DNA of 64,000 bases from Bin87 sp965222895 (GTDB lineage: Bacteria > Chloroflexota > Dehalococcoidia > Lucifugimonadales > UBA3495), in assembly GCA_965222895.1 (NCBI GenBank), contig CBDCVB010000002.1, positions 2,046,001 to 2,110,000 on the forward strand, in the 5' to 3' direction. The position numbers were made by a program, and so were the translations under genes. The notes under the pieces are model-generated. The model was not told the DNA's origin and ran no database searches. It saw only the letters and a program-made list of their open reading frames with translations. Every line of letters starts with the position of its first letter. The stretch's first letter is position 1. Below, one piece after another: positions 17,453 through 26,291 of the stretch.

Positions 17453-18715
17453 ATGAGCGCCAAGCCCACCACAATAGCTGAGCTGTCGCCAACCGACCGC
17501 AACCTGTGGCAAGCCATAGTGTCGGAAGCGTTGGCCCACCTGACCTACACCGCCTACGCGCACAAGGCTATGGAGGACGGGTTGCCCGAAGTGGCGCAGG
17601 TATTCCAGGAGGTTGCCGGCGCTGAAACCATTCACGGCATTAATCACCTCCGCGTATCCGGCGACATCGCGGACACCGAAACCAATCTGACCAAAGTCAT
17701 TGCCGGGGAGACCCGGGAATACAGCCGCACGTATCCCCGCATGATCCAGCAGGCGCACGATGAGGGCCGCACCGATGCCGTGCGCGCCTTCACCCTGGCG
17801 ATGGAACGCGAAAAAGTCCACCAGACCGCATTCACCAACGCCCTGGACGCTTTGCATTCCGCGCCGGCCCGCGACGGCAACACCGCCCGCATCGCCCAGA
17901 CCCTATCCGAAGCCGGCGCTGCCGAGCCTGCGATGGCGGCGGCATCCGGGGCGGCGGCATTCGGGGAGGAAGTTACGCCCGACCTGGACACCTACATCAC
18001 GGCGGCCATGGAAGTGGACCGGGAACCCTTCCGCGTGGCAAACCTGGGGCGGCTGCGCGAAGTGGTGTTCGGGGCGCAAGACGGCATCATCAGCACCGTT
18101 GCGCTGACCACATCGGTGGCGGCCGCGGTGGGCACTACTTCCACGGTGCTGGTTGCCGGGCTGGCGGCGATTTCCGCCGGCGTCATCAGCATGGCCGCCG
18201 GCGCCTATCTCGGTTCCCGCGCCGAGCAGGATGTTCGCGATGGGGAGATTGCCCGGGAACTGCGCGAGCTGGAAGAGAAGCCGGCCGAGGAGTTCGCTGA
18301 GCTCGTCATCCTGCTGCAACGCGAGGGACAGACCTACGAAAACGCTGTGCACCTGGCCAACGACATCGCCCAGGACCAAACCCTCTGGCTGAACACCCTG
18401 CTGGAAAAGGAACTCGGCATCAGCCCGGACATCAGCGGCAGCCCGGTCAAAGACGCGCTGGTGATGGGCGTCTCCTTCGGGTTGTCGGCAATCCTGCCGA
18501 TTGCTCCCTACTTCTTCCTTGACATCAGCCGCGTAACCATCGGTTTGTCGATCGGTTTGTCCCTGGCCGGTCTGTTCGCGCTGGGATTGGCCAAAGGCCG
18601 CATCGTGCGCAAGTCGCCCCTACTGCAAGGACTTGAAATACTCGGCATCGGCGCTGCATCAGCCGCCCTGGGTTATGCGCTGGGCGAGTTGCTCCCGCGG
18701 GTGCTGGGCTTCTGA
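17453..18715 (+). CDS. mbfA: Ferritin-like/VIT1 fusion, MbfA-like iron exporter
   Basis: A 420-residue fusion. Residues about 1-140 form a ferritin-like domain with ExxH di-iron motifs (AETIHG and EREKVH) plus an early Glu in SEALAHL. Residues about 180-420 are a VIT1/CCC1-type transporter with NLGRLREVVFGAQDGIISTVAL, then TM helices AAISAGVISMAAGAYLG and three further C-terminal helices. This order is that of membrane-bound ferritin A (MbfA), which exports iron and protects from iron and peroxide stress in alphaproteobacteria. AGGGG lies about 9 bases before ATG 17453. The domain order is seen; the export role is inferred from the family. No Irr or Fur box was recognised upstream. Confidence 0.88.
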   Translation: MSAKPTTIAELSPTDRNLWQAIVSEALAHLTYTAYAHKAMEDGLPEVAQVFQEVAGAETIHGINHLRVSGDIADTETNLTKVIAGETREYSRTYPRMIQQAHDEGRTDAVRAFTLAMEREKVHQTAFTNALDALHSAPARDGNTARIAQTLSEAGAAEPAMAAASGAAAFGEEVTPDLDTYITAAMEVDREPFRVANLGRLREVVFGAQDGIISTVALTTSVAAAVGTTSTVLVAGLAAISAGVISMAAGAYLGSRAEQDVRDGEIARELRELEEKPAEEFAELVILLQREGQTYENAVHLANDIAQDQTLWLNTLLEKELGISPDISGSPVKDALVMGVSFGLSAILPIAPYFFLDISRVTIGLSIGLSLAGLFALGLAKGRIVRKSPLLQGLEILGIGAASAALGYALGELLPRVLGF

Positions 18716-18746
18716 GCGACGATCCGGGCGCATCCCGGCACGACGA

Positions 18747-19649
18747 CTAGTCGAAGCGGGACAGCAGGCCACGCACGGCGGCCAGGAAGTCGGGCGGGTT
18801 GTCGCCCTGCACCAGATGCCCGGCGTTCGCCACGGTAACCGTCGTGCAGTCGGGATGCTCCGCTGCCATCTTCGCCATGGTTTCGTCTGCGAAAATATCG
18901 CTGCGTTCGCCCCTCACCACCAGCGCCGGGCAATCAATTTTGCGCCAGCCGGCCCACAGCTGCTCCGGCGTCCAGGCAGCAGCGCGGAACCCTCGCACTC
19001 GCATCGCTTTGTCGTACTTCCACGTCCACTTGCCATCTTCGCGCTGGCGGATGCTGTATTTCAACGCGCCCATCGTCTGTTCGCGGTTGCGGCCCGTGTA
19101 CTCCATCACCCGTTGGGCAAACTCCTCCAACGTATCCAGTTCGTCCGGCAGCTCGCGGAACTCCTGGATTCGGTTCTGACCGCGCCTTTGCGTTTCCGGC
19201 CCGGTGTCCACAATCGTCAGCGACCGCAGCATCCCCGGCCGTCCGGACGCCCAGGCCAGGCTGTTGCGCCCGCCCATTGAATGGCCGATCAGGTGGAAGT
19301 TGCGCAGTCCCAGCGCGTTGATGAAACCGTCCACGTCCTGAACGTAAATGTCAGTGGAATAGTCGCCATTGGGTGACCAATCCGTGTCCCCGTGGCCCCG
19401 TTGGTCCAACGCCAGAACGTGGTAATCCACCGACAGCGGCAGGCTGATGAAATCCCAGCTGTGAGCCTGTTGACTGATCCCGTGCAGCATCACAATCGTC
19501 GGCAGGTCAGGATTGCCCCATTCCAGATAGTGCAGATTCAGCCCGTTGGCTTTCACGAACCGGTCCACCGGCTCGTTTTCCACCGTGAACGGGACACCCA
19601 TACGGCGCGCCGCCTCATGCAATGACAACCCCAGGGAATGCGACGCCAT
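18747..19649 (-). CDS. Alpha/beta-fold hydrolase
   Basis: A 300-residue alpha/beta hydrolase. The oxyanion region is MLHGISQQAHSW, followed by DQRGHGDTDW; the nucleophile elbow is GHSMGG with Ser, and late acidic and His residues are in ERSDIF and NAGHLVQGDNP. GGAGG is 8 bases before ATG 19649, which is preferred to the extension to 19712. It is close to the epoxide hydrolase/haloalkane dehalogenase/C-C hydrolase type by overall pattern, but the substrate cannot be named. It is divergently transcribed from rny across a 257-base gap that holds the rny promoter. Confidence 0.9.
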   Translation of the reverse strand: MASHSLGLSLHEAARRMGVPFTVENEPVDRFVKANGLNLHYLEWGNPDLPTIVMLHGISQQAHSWDFISLPLSVDYHVLALDQRGHGDTDWSPNGDYSTDIYVQDVDGFINALGLRNFHLIGHSMGGRNSLAWASGRPGMLRSLTIVDTGPETQRRGQNRIQEFRELPDELDTLEEFAQRVMEYTGRNREQTMGALKYSIRQREDGKWTWKYDKAMRVRGFRAAAWTPEQLWAGWRKIDCPALVVRGERSDIFADETMAKMAAEHPDCTTVTVANAGHLVQGDNPPDFLAAVRGLLSRFD

Positions 19650-19823
19650 ACGGCCAACCTCCAGCGTGAATATCCAACAATGTGCTGCCATATTACCACG
19701 CCGCATTGCCATGCCGCCGCCGTCATTTTCCCAGCCCTTTTACCCAGCGTCGGCAACCTCTCGGACGCCGTTATGCAACGCCCCGACCCAACGCCAACCC
19801 GGTTTGATCAGGCAGCGCATTTC

Positions 19824-19852
19824 TTGACTTTGCCTATACCCGACATTAGGAT
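19824..19852 (+). promoter_or_regulatory. Promoter of rny
   Basis: TTGACT (19824-19829), a 17-base spacer and TAGGAT (19847-19852) form a sigma-70-type promoter, 55 bases before the RNase Y start codon. Confidence 0.65.
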
Positions 19853-19872
19853 GTAATAAGGGTAAACCTATC

Positions 19873-19888
19873 CCGAGCGCGCGCTCGG
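19873..19888 (+). promoter_or_regulatory. Perfect 16-bp palindrome in the rny leader
   Basis: CCGAGCGCGCGCTCGG is a perfect palindrome 18 bases before the rny start and 10 bases before its ribosome site. It could be an operator, or an RNA hairpin that limits translation or is itself a site for autoregulation by RNase. Confidence 0.5.
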
Positions 19889-19906
19889 ACGGACTTGGGA
19901 GGGTCT

Positions 19907-21442
19907 ATGTCGCTACTTATTATCCTGTCCGTCCTCGCGGCAGCGGGGTTAACAACAGGAATCGGGGCAGTCGTTTGGCTGCTGCTTAGCACCAAAAAAG
20001 ACGGCAACAAATTGCAACGCAGCCGCGAGGAGGCTGCATCCGCTGTCGAACAGGCCGAGGCTGAAACGCGCAGAATCATTCTGGCAGCCCAGGAAGAAGC
20101 GCTGAAAGTCAGAGAAGCCGGCGACAAGGAGATCACCGACCAACGACGCGAATTGAACCGGATCGAGCGTCGTTATATTCAACGTGAAGAACAACTCGAC
20201 CAGAAAACGGCGAGCCTGGAGGGGAAGGAGACGGAGCTAAAAAACCGGGAATCCCAAGCCGGCTTCGCCATGCAGAAAGCCGAAGAAATCAAGCAACAAC
20301 ACACCCGAGAACTGGAACGTATTGCGTCTTTAACCATTGACGAAGCGCGCAACATCGTGCTCAAGCGCAGTGAAGAGGAAGCCTCCCACGACCTGGCTCG
20401 CCGTTATTACGAGTTGGAGAAGGAGCACCAGTCCAGGGCGGACGAAAACGCCCGGCGCATCGTTACACTCGCCATCAACCGTCTTGCTACCGACGTAGTA
20501 TCAGAAAGCACTACCGCTGTTGTTTCCCTGCCCAACGATGAGATGAAGGGTCGTCTCATCGGCCGCGAAGGACGTAACATACGGGCTCTGGAAGCCCAAA
20601 CCGGCGTCGATATTATCGTCGACGACACCCCGGGCATCGTCACGTTGTCGTGCTTTGACCCGGTCCGCCGTGAAATCGCCAGACTGGCGCTCACCCAACT
20701 GGTGAAGGACGGGCGCATCCAGCCCGCCCGCATCGAGGAGAGTGTCAACCGGGCAATTCGCGACATCGAAGAAACCATGTGGAAGGCCGGCGAAGAGGCC
20801 ACCTTTGAAGTGGGCGTCAGCGGGCTGGACCCGGAATTGATCCGACTGCTGGGTCGGCTCAAATTCCGCTACAGCTACGGTGAAAACGTACTGACCCACT
20901 CCATCGAAGTCGGCCTGCTGTCCGGTATGTTGGCTGCGGAGGTCGGCGCCAACGTGCAGGTGGCGCGCTCCGGCGGCCTGTTGCACGACATTGGTAAGGC
21001 AATGACCCATGAGATCCCCGGCCCACACGCCGAAATCGGCTACGACCTTACCACCCGCAACGGGGTCACCGGGGTCGTTTCCAACTGCGTGCTGGAGCAC
21101 CACGACGACGAACACACCAGCATCGAATCTTTCCTGGTCGCCGCTGCGGATGGCATCAGCGCCGCCCGCCCCGGAGCTCGCAAAGAATCCATCGAGCAGT
21201 ACACCAGACGCCTGCGTGAGCTGGAAGACACCGCCAACAGCTTTGAGGGCGTGCAGCGCGCTTTCGCAATCCAGGCCGGCCGCGAAGTACGCGTGATGGT
21301 CAGTCCCACCGACGTGGACGATGTGGCCTGCGCCACCCTCGCGCGCAATATCGCTGGCAAGGTTTCGCAGGACTTGCAGTTCCCCGGCCAGATCAAGATT
21401 ACGGTGATACGGGAGACGCGTGAGGAAAGCATCGCCCGCTAA
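19907..21442 (+). CDS. rny: Ribonuclease Y
   Basis: A 511-residue membrane-anchored endoribonuclease that starts mRNA decay. The layout is complete: an N-terminal membrane helix (about 2-26), a long charged coiled coil (about 30-195), a KH domain with LIGREGRNIRALE, an HD domain with HSIEV and LLHDIGKAMTHE, and the Rny C-terminal region with VASISAARPGARK-like sequence (ADGISAARPGARKESIEQY). GGAGGG lies 5 bases before ATG 19907; the upstream TTG at 19895 overlaps the ribosome site. It is followed by ymdB, the usual neighbour in many bacteria. It has its own promoter and a palindromic leader. Confidence 0.98.
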   Translation: MSLLIILSVLAAAGLTTGIGAVVWLLLSTKKDGNKLQRSREEAASAVEQAEAETRRIILAAQEEALKVREAGDKEITDQRRELNRIERRYIQREEQLDQKTASLEGKETELKNRESQAGFAMQKAEEIKQQHTRELERIASLTIDEARNIVLKRSEEEASHDLARRYYELEKEHQSRADENARRIVTLAINRLATDVVSESTTAVVSLPNDEMKGRLIGREGRNIRALEAQTGVDIIVDDTPGIVTLSCFDPVRREIARLALTQLVKDGRIQPARIEESVNRAIRDIEETMWKAGEEATFEVGVSGLDPELIRLLGRLKFRYSYGENVLTHSIEVGLLSGMLAAEVGANVQVARSGGLLHDIGKAMTHEIPGPHAEIGYDLTTRNGVTGVVSNCVLEHHDDEHTSIESFLVAAADGISAARPGARKESIEQYTRRLRELEDTANSFEGVQRAFAIQAGREVRVMVSPTDVDDVACATLARNIAGKVSQDLQFPGQIKITVIRETREESIAR

Positions 21443-21474
21443 CCAATTCCAGTCTGGTCTGGCACCGGATTTGA

Positions 21475-21507
21475 GGGTCCGAAGCGTCCCCCTGCTGCTT
21501 CGGACCC
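21475..21507 (+). terminator. Hairpin between rny and ymdB
   Basis: An 11-bp stem GGGTCCGAAGC (21475-21485) with its complement (21497-21507) and an 11-base loop is followed by ATTACTTT. The U tract is weak, so it may be an attenuator or an RNA-stability element and need not be a full stop. Confidence 0.5.
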
Positions 21508-21556
21508 ATTACTTTGGCCGAAGAATACTCTGTTGACTTGGGAGATAACCACCACC

Positions 21557-22330
21557 ATGCGAGTCATGATGATTGGCGACATAATCGGCAAACCGGGTCG
21601 GCAAGCTCTGGCTCGTCTGTTGCCGGGACTGCGCCGGGATCTGAACATTGACCTGGTGACCGCCAACGCCGAGAACACCGCCGGCGGGTTTGGATTAACC
21701 CCCAAAACGGCCCAGGAACTGCTCGACGCCGGCGTAGATGTGATGACTTCGGGCAATCACATCTGGGACAAGAAAGAAATCCTGCCCCACTTCGACGAAT
21801 TCCCGTTGCTGCGTCCGGCCAACTACTTTGGCGCGCCCGGCCGGGGTTGGTTAATGCAAGGCGATGTCATGGTGCTGAACCTGCAGGGTCGTGTCTTCAT
21901 GCCCCCCATCGACTGCCCGTTTCGCGAAGCCGACCAGAGGTTGGACGAGGCTCAACAAGCGTTAGGCCAACCTCCCAAGTTCGTAATCGTGGATTTTCAC
22001 GCCGAAGCTACCTCGGAGAAACAGGGCTTGGGATGGTATCTCGATGGCCGCGTCAGCGCAGTCGTAGGCACCCACACCCACGTCGGCACTGCCGACACGC
22101 GCATCCTGCCCGGCGGCACTGCTTACGTCAGCGACCTGGGCATGACCGGCCCGGTGGATTCAGTTATCGGAACGGAGCGTGCGCCGGTGCTGGAAAAGTT
22201 CCGCACCGGTTTGCCGCAGCGATTCGAGCCGGCTGAAGGACCCTGCATTCTGAACTCGGTAATCATCGACATTGACGACGATTCGGGGCGCGCCGTCGAA
22301 ATAGTCAGAATTGACCGCACTGTCGACTAA
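21557..22330 (+). CDS. ymdB: YmdB-family metallophosphoesterase (TIGR00282)
   Basis: A 257-residue phosphoesterase related to Bacillus YmdB, which cleaves 2',3'-cyclic nucleotides and is linked to RNase Y and biofilm control. The metal ligands are visible: GDIIGKPGR, AENTAGG, SGNHIWDKKE, VDFHAEATSEK and GTHTHVGTADTRI. ATG 21557 fits the family start; the frame is open to TTG 21533 but the extra residues are not family-like. It is 114 bases after rny in the same direction and is followed by a PHP phosphatase. Confidence 0.94.
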   Translation: MRVMMIGDIIGKPGRQALARLLPGLRRDLNIDLVTANAENTAGGFGLTPKTAQELLDAGVDVMTSGNHIWDKKEILPHFDEFPLLRPANYFGAPGRGWLMQGDVMVLNLQGRVFMPPIDCPFREADQRLDEAQQALGQPPKFVIVDFHAEATSEKQGLGWYLDGRVSAVVGTHTHVGTADTRILPGGTAYVSDLGMTGPVDSVIGTERAPVLEKFRTGLPQRFEPAEGPCILNSVIIDIDDDSGRAVEIVRIDRTVD

Positions 22331-22365
22331 CTCTGGCACTACTTCGCGACCTCCCTGGAGCGCTA

Positions 22366-23238
22366 ATGCCCATCACCGTTGATCTCCACATGCACACCAC
22401 CGCGTCCGACGGCCGTTTGACGCCAACGGAACTGGTGCAGTTGGCCGCATCCAAAGGCCTGCAGACCATCTCGGTTTCCGACCACGACACCACCGCCGGC
22501 CTGGTGGAAGCACAGCGCGCCGTTGACACCGTTCCGGGTATGCGGTTGATTCCAGGCATCGAACTGAGTTGCGATGTACCCGGCGGCGAAGTGCATATGC
22601 TGGGTTATTTTATGGACGTGAGCGACCCGGGGTTTCAGGATATACTGGCCACCTTCCGAGCGGGTCGGCTGGCCCGCGGCGAGGGGATGGTCAAGAAGCT
22701 GGCCGAGTTCGGTATGCACATCGAATGGGAGCGGGTGCTGGAAATCGCCGGCGACGCTTCAGTAGGGCGGCCACACGTCGCCGACGCCCTGGTTGAAGCC
22801 GGATATTTCAAAGAGCGTTCCGACGCGTTTCGAGAATATCTGGGACGTAACGGCAAGGCTTACGTGGAGCGCAGCAAACTAACGCCCCCCGATGCAGTGA
22901 AGCTGTTGAACGATGTTGGCGGCGTCGCCGTTTTCGCTCACCCCTGGTTCGAGCGCCGCGGCAACGAACCCGAACCTGAACAATCACTCATCGCAACGGT
23001 TGAAGAGTTGAAAGCCGCTGGCTTGCACGGCATGGAGGTGCATTACTCCATGTACGACGAGGCAACCGTCGATTGGCTGGCTGACGTGGCGAGGGCCTAC
23101 GACCTGATCCCATGCGGCGGTAGCGACTACCACCACAGCGGCAATTCCAAAGAACCGCTCCCCGGCGTAAACGGCCCGCCGCTGGAATCGGTTGAGCGGC
23201 TGGAAGAAGCCGCCCGTCGGTTGGCAGCCTTACGCTAG
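22366..23238 (+). CDS. PHP domain phosphoesterase (nucleoside bisphosphatase-like)
   Basis: A 290-residue PHP-domain protein with all expected metal motifs: DLHMHTTASDG, SVSDHDTTAG, GIELSCDVPGGEVHMLGY, FAHPWFER and GGSDYHHSG. The pattern matches the YciV/RNase AM-like group, which removes 3'-phosphate from nucleotide 3',5'-bisphosphates or trims RNA 5' ends. GGAG lies just before ATG 22366. It stands 35 bases after ymdB and after rny, so an RNA or nucleotide degradation role for the three-gene run is reasonable, although this is inferred. Confidence 0.9.
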   Translation: MPITVDLHMHTTASDGRLTPTELVQLAASKGLQTISVSDHDTTAGLVEAQRAVDTVPGMRLIPGIELSCDVPGGEVHMLGYFMDVSDPGFQDILATFRAGRLARGEGMVKKLAEFGMHIEWERVLEIAGDASVGRPHVADALVEAGYFKERSDAFREYLGRNGKAYVERSKLTPPDAVKLLNDVGGVAVFAHPWFERRGNEPEPEQSLIATVEELKAAGLHGMEVHYSMYDEATVDWLADVARAYDLIPCGGSDYHHSGNSKEPLPGVNGPPLESVERLEEAARRLAALR

Positions 23239-23288
23239 TCGCCCAGTCAACCTGGGCTGGAATGCTAACGCCATAACGGCCGTACCCC

Positions 23289-23975
23289 ATGATAACCCTC
23301 ATCGCGCTTTGGGGTTTCGCGTATCTGGTGGGCGCCGTGCCAGTCACCTATTTGATTGCCAAAGCGGTCGGCGGCATCGACTTGCGTTCCCATGGCAGCG
23401 GAAATGTCGGGGCCAGCAACCTCGCCAGCCAGCTTGGCAAGCACTGGTTTCCTGTAGCAGGAGCCATCGAACTCGCCCGCGGTGGAAGTCCAATCTTGTT
23501 GGTCCATTTCGTCCTGGGACTGGAAGCATACGGATGGGCCCTATCGGTCACTCCGCTGTTTACCATTGTCGGCAACAACTGGTCTCCCTTTTTGCGTTTC
23601 ACCGGCGGCCGCGGCGTGGGGGTATGGAGCGGCGGGTTATTGGCAATGTCTCCGCCCGGTTTTCTGGTCGCGTTGATACCGTACTTGCTCGGATGGTCGG
23701 CTACCCGCCGTTCTGCGGAATGCCTCGCCGTCGTGCTAGCGACATACCCGCTGGTGTGTTTGCTCCTGCCCCAACAATGGCTGATGGCAGGCGCACCGGG
23801 GCAGTTGGCCACGATTGCCGCCAGCGGAGCCGTATTGATCTTCGTCAAACGCATTACGTCCAATGGAGAAGGGTTGCCCCCAGGCGTGCCAGCCATCCCG
23901 GTTTTGATTAACCGCCTCCTGAGAGACCGCGACATCCCTGATCGATCACAGTGGCTAGCCAGGCAATTAGACTAA
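23289..23975 (+). CDS. plsY: Glycerol-3-phosphate acyltransferase PlsY
   Basis: A 228-residue membrane acyltransferase of the PlsY family, which uses acyl-phosphate to make lysophosphatidic acid. The family motifs are present: an N-terminal helix ending in GAVPVTYLIAKAVGGID, then the active-site loop SHGSGNVGASNLA, and FTGGRGVGVW, which replaces the usual FxGGKGVAT. The C-terminus extends about 20 residues past the last helix and is charged. PlsX is not in the window. The GKG Lys is Arg here, so the second motif is a variant. Confidence 0.88.
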   Translation: MITLIALWGFAYLVGAVPVTYLIAKAVGGIDLRSHGSGNVGASNLASQLGKHWFPVAGAIELARGGSPILLVHFVLGLEAYGWALSVTPLFTIVGNNWSPFLRFTGGRGVGVWSGGLLAMSPPGFLVALIPYLLGWSATRRSAECLAVVLATYPLVCLLLPQQWLMAGAPGQLATIAASGAVLIFVKRITSNGEGLPPGVPAIPVLINRLLRDRDIPDRSQWLARQLD

Positions 23976-24017
23976 TCGCGCGCTCCAATCCCTTCGCCCC
24001 TCCATCGCCCGACGGGT

Positions 24018-24023
24018 TATAAT
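24018..24023 (+). promoter_or_regulatory. TATAAT box within CGGGT/ACCCG arms
   Basis: TATAAT (24018-24023) is enclosed by the inverted arms CGGGT and ACCCG, 45 bases before the zinc-finger gene. No -35 is recognised. Confidence 0.4.
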
Positions 24024-24067
24024 TACCCGCACCCCTATCCCCGGCCCAAGCGAGCGAACATACCAGC

Positions 24068-24590
24068 ATGGTAGAACAGCAAACCGGACATCAGACCATC
24101 ACGTGCCACTGGCATCCGACCGTCTCGACGGGGCTGTCATGCGGCCAGTGCCGGCGCCCCATGTGCACGCAATGCCTGGTACAAGTTCCGGTAGGTATCC
24201 GGTGCCGGGAGTGCGGGCGAGCCCAACCGTTGCCCACATTCGATGTGCGTCCAACCAACTATTTGCGCGCATTGGCAGCGGCAGCTGTCATCGTGGTATT
24301 GGGAGTAATCCTTTGGGTGTTGGCCAGTGCGTATATCGGGGGGTCTGGCCTTCATCGTAATGCCCATCGCCGTTGGCTATGCAGCCGGCACGCTCATCAG
24401 CCGTGCCGTAAACCTCAAGCGTAGTCGTGGCTTGATGTTCATAGCCGGCGGAACCGTTGTCCTTACGCTGATAATCTCGCTGTTTTTGCTGGGAGGTCCT
24501 GGAATAAGAGTTCCTGGATTTTTCAACTTGTGGCCCATATTGAGCACATGCGGCGGCGTCCTTGTCGCCGTGGGGCGTGTGCGCCTCTAG
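24068..24590 (+). pseudogene. B-box zinc-finger membrane protein, frameshifted
   Basis: Two overlapping frames make one protein if one G is removed from the G6 run at 24337-24342. The restored product is 173 residues. Residues about 12-55 form a zinc-binding B-box-like module (CHWHP, CGQCRRPMCTQC, CRECGR), followed by a helix (AAAAVIVVLGVILWVLASAYIGG), a second helix in the shifted frame (LAFIVMPIAVGYAAGTLI), and a third near the end. This could be a sequencing error in a homopolymer or a true frameshift. The domain pair resembles the N-terminus of bacterial rhomboid-like proteins, but no rhomboid Ser/His motif is present. It ends 4 bases inside the recX end. Confidence 0.75.
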
Positions 24591-25120
24591 GCGGAGTCAG
24601 GGGCAGAGAATTCCTCCCACAACCTGGCCACCGTCTGATGGGCAACACCGCCGCCGAAGCCACGACGCTGCAGATAGCCCCACATCCTGCGTCGGTATAC
24701 ATGGTAGGGCAATCCCTCCGACCATATCCATCGTTCCGCTCGTCTCCTTCCGGCACGATAAGCGTTTTCCGCGTCGTCCACATCACCCAGGGTCGCGTCG
24801 ATCAATCCCTCGGCGATTCCCTTATCGCGCAACTCCCGTCGCAGCAACGTGGCGCCGCGTGGGTTCCGTCGTTCCCGACTTGTGCGCCACTGACGGGCAA
24901 ATTCGGCATCGTCCAGGTAGCCGTACCGGATGAACGTTGACACCACCCGTTCCACCAAATCGGCAGCGAAGTTTTTACTCAGGCGCTGGCGCACTTCACC
25001 AACGGACCGGGGCCGAAACCCTACGAACCGATACGCTACCTGCAACGCTCGATCGTAGGAATTATCCGCATCCTGTGGGTCTTCCGGCGCCAGCGACTGA
25101 CCCAGAGTATTGACCGTCAT
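24587..25120 (-). CDS. recX: Regulatory protein RecX
   Basis: A 177-residue RecX, which inhibits RecA filament growth. It has three helix-bundle repeats; the first contains RPRSVGEVRQRLSKN, the second YGYLDDAEFARQWRTSRERR and the third the GYLQRRGFGGGVAHQTVARL end. It starts 1 base after the recA stop, so it is cotranscribed and likely translated by coupling. Length and repeat pattern are normal for the family. Confidence 0.95.
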   Translation of the reverse strand: MTVNTLGQSLAPEDPQDADNSYDRALQVAYRFVGFRPRSVGEVRQRLSKNFAADLVERVVSTFIRYGYLDDAEFARQWRTSRERRNPRGATLLRRELRDKGIAEGLIDATLGDVDDAENAYRAGRRRAERWIWSEGLPYHVYRRRMWGYLQRRGFGGGVAHQTVARLWEEFSAPDSA

Positions 25121-25121
25121 A

Positions 25122-26237
25122 TTAATTCAGGCTAACCGCGTCAGCGTTGGCGACGTGCGAATCGGCGTTCGTTGCGTCGGCGACGCTATGGCCGTTGCCG
25201 GCTTCATCCGGAGGGGTTAAATCTGGCTCTTCGACGTGGCGAATGAGCGCCTCAATGGCTTCCGCGATGTCGGTACGCTCGGACAAGAAATTCTTGGAGT
25301 TCTCCCGGCCTTGACCCAAACGCGTGTCCTCATAGGAATAAAAAGCGCCAGCCTTTTTAACGATGCCTCTCGTTACACCTATGTCCAGCAGATCGCCCAT
25401 CTTGCTGATTCCGTGGTTGAACATTATGTCGAATTCGGCAACCCGGAAAGGCGCGGCCACCTTGTTTTTCACTATGCGGGCCCGTACCCGGTTGCCAATG
25501 ATTTCCGTACCCTGCTTGAGGGATTCGCTCCGGCGCAGGTCGATACGGACCGAGCTGTAGAACTTCAATGCGCGCCCGCCGGGTGTAACCTCCGGGCTTC
25601 CATAGGAAATTCCGATTTTTTCCCGAATCTGGTTGACGAATACCACCGCAGTCCGCGACCGGTTGATTGCAGAGGTGAGTTTCCGCAGCGCTTGCGACAT
25701 CAGGCGGGCCTGCATCCCTACATGCACATCACCCATATCGCCGTCGACCTCGGCCTGGGGCACCAGCGCAGCCACGCTGTCAATTATGATGGCGTCAATT
25801 GCTCCGCTGCGCACCAGTTGCTCGGTGATGTCCAGTGCCTGTTCGGCAGAGTCGGGTTGGGAAATGAGCAGGTTGTCCAGGTCGAGGCCGCAATTCGTAG
25901 CATACTGCGGGTCCAGCGCGTGCTCGGCGTCAATATACGCTGCCACACCACCCATCCGTTGCGTTTCTGCCATTATGTGAATCGCCAGCGTGGATTTGCC
26001 AGCCGACTCCCCGCCATAGATTTCAGTAACCCGGCCCCGCGGCAATCCACCGACGCCCAATGCCAGGTCCAGTGACAGCGAGCCGGTTGGGATCGCATTG
26101 GTAATCAGGTGGGCCACCTGGTCGTTGCCGCGCATCACTGCGCCGCGGCCGTGGTCTTTTTCGATCTTGCCCAGGGCAAGTTCCAAAGCCGCCAGTTTGT
26201 CCTTGTCCAGATTGAGTGTCTCAGCGTTGATTGCCAT
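25122..26237 (-). CDS. recA: Recombinase RecA
   Basis: A 371-residue RecA. The N-terminal MAINAETLNLDKDKLAALE is followed by the Walker A variant GGESAGKST, the DAEHALD segment, IIIDSVAALVPQAE with Walker B, and VFVNQIREKIGISYGSPE. The C-terminal domain ends in an acidic, Asn-rich tail. ATG 26237 is preferred to GTG 26270 because GGAAGG lies 4 bases before it and the family start fits. recX follows after 1 base. The promoter region carries a LexA-like half-degenerate box, so SOS control is likely. Confidence 0.98.
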   Translation of the reverse strand: MAINAETLNLDKDKLAALELALGKIEKDHGRGAVMRGNDQVAHLITNAIPTGSLSLDLALGVGGLPRGRVTEIYGGESAGKSTLAIHIMAETQRMGGVAAYIDAEHALDPQYATNCGLDLDNLLISQPDSAEQALDITEQLVRSGAIDAIIIDSVAALVPQAEVDGDMGDVHVGMQARLMSQALRKLTSAINRSRTAVVFVNQIREKIGISYGSPEVTPGGRALKFYSSVRIDLRRSESLKQGTEIIGNRVRARIVKNKVAAPFRVAEFDIMFNHGISKMGDLLDIGVTRGIVKKAGAFYSYEDTRLGQGRENSKNFLSERTDIAEAIEALIRHVEEPDLTPPDEAGNGHSVADATNADSHVANADAVSLN

Positions 26238-26241
26238 GGTT

Positions 26242-26272
26242 TCCTTCCTCACCTTGTTATCCTTCCTCACCT
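26242..26272. repeat. Duplicated 18-bp recA ribosome-site segment
   Basis: On the - strand, AAGGTGAGGAAGGATAAC and AAGGTGAGGAAGGAAACC lie in tandem before the recA ATG. The first copy carries the in-frame GTG of the longer frame, and the second provides the true ribosome site. Confidence 0.8.
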
Positions 26273-26291
26273 TCGCACCTGAATTACGCAG

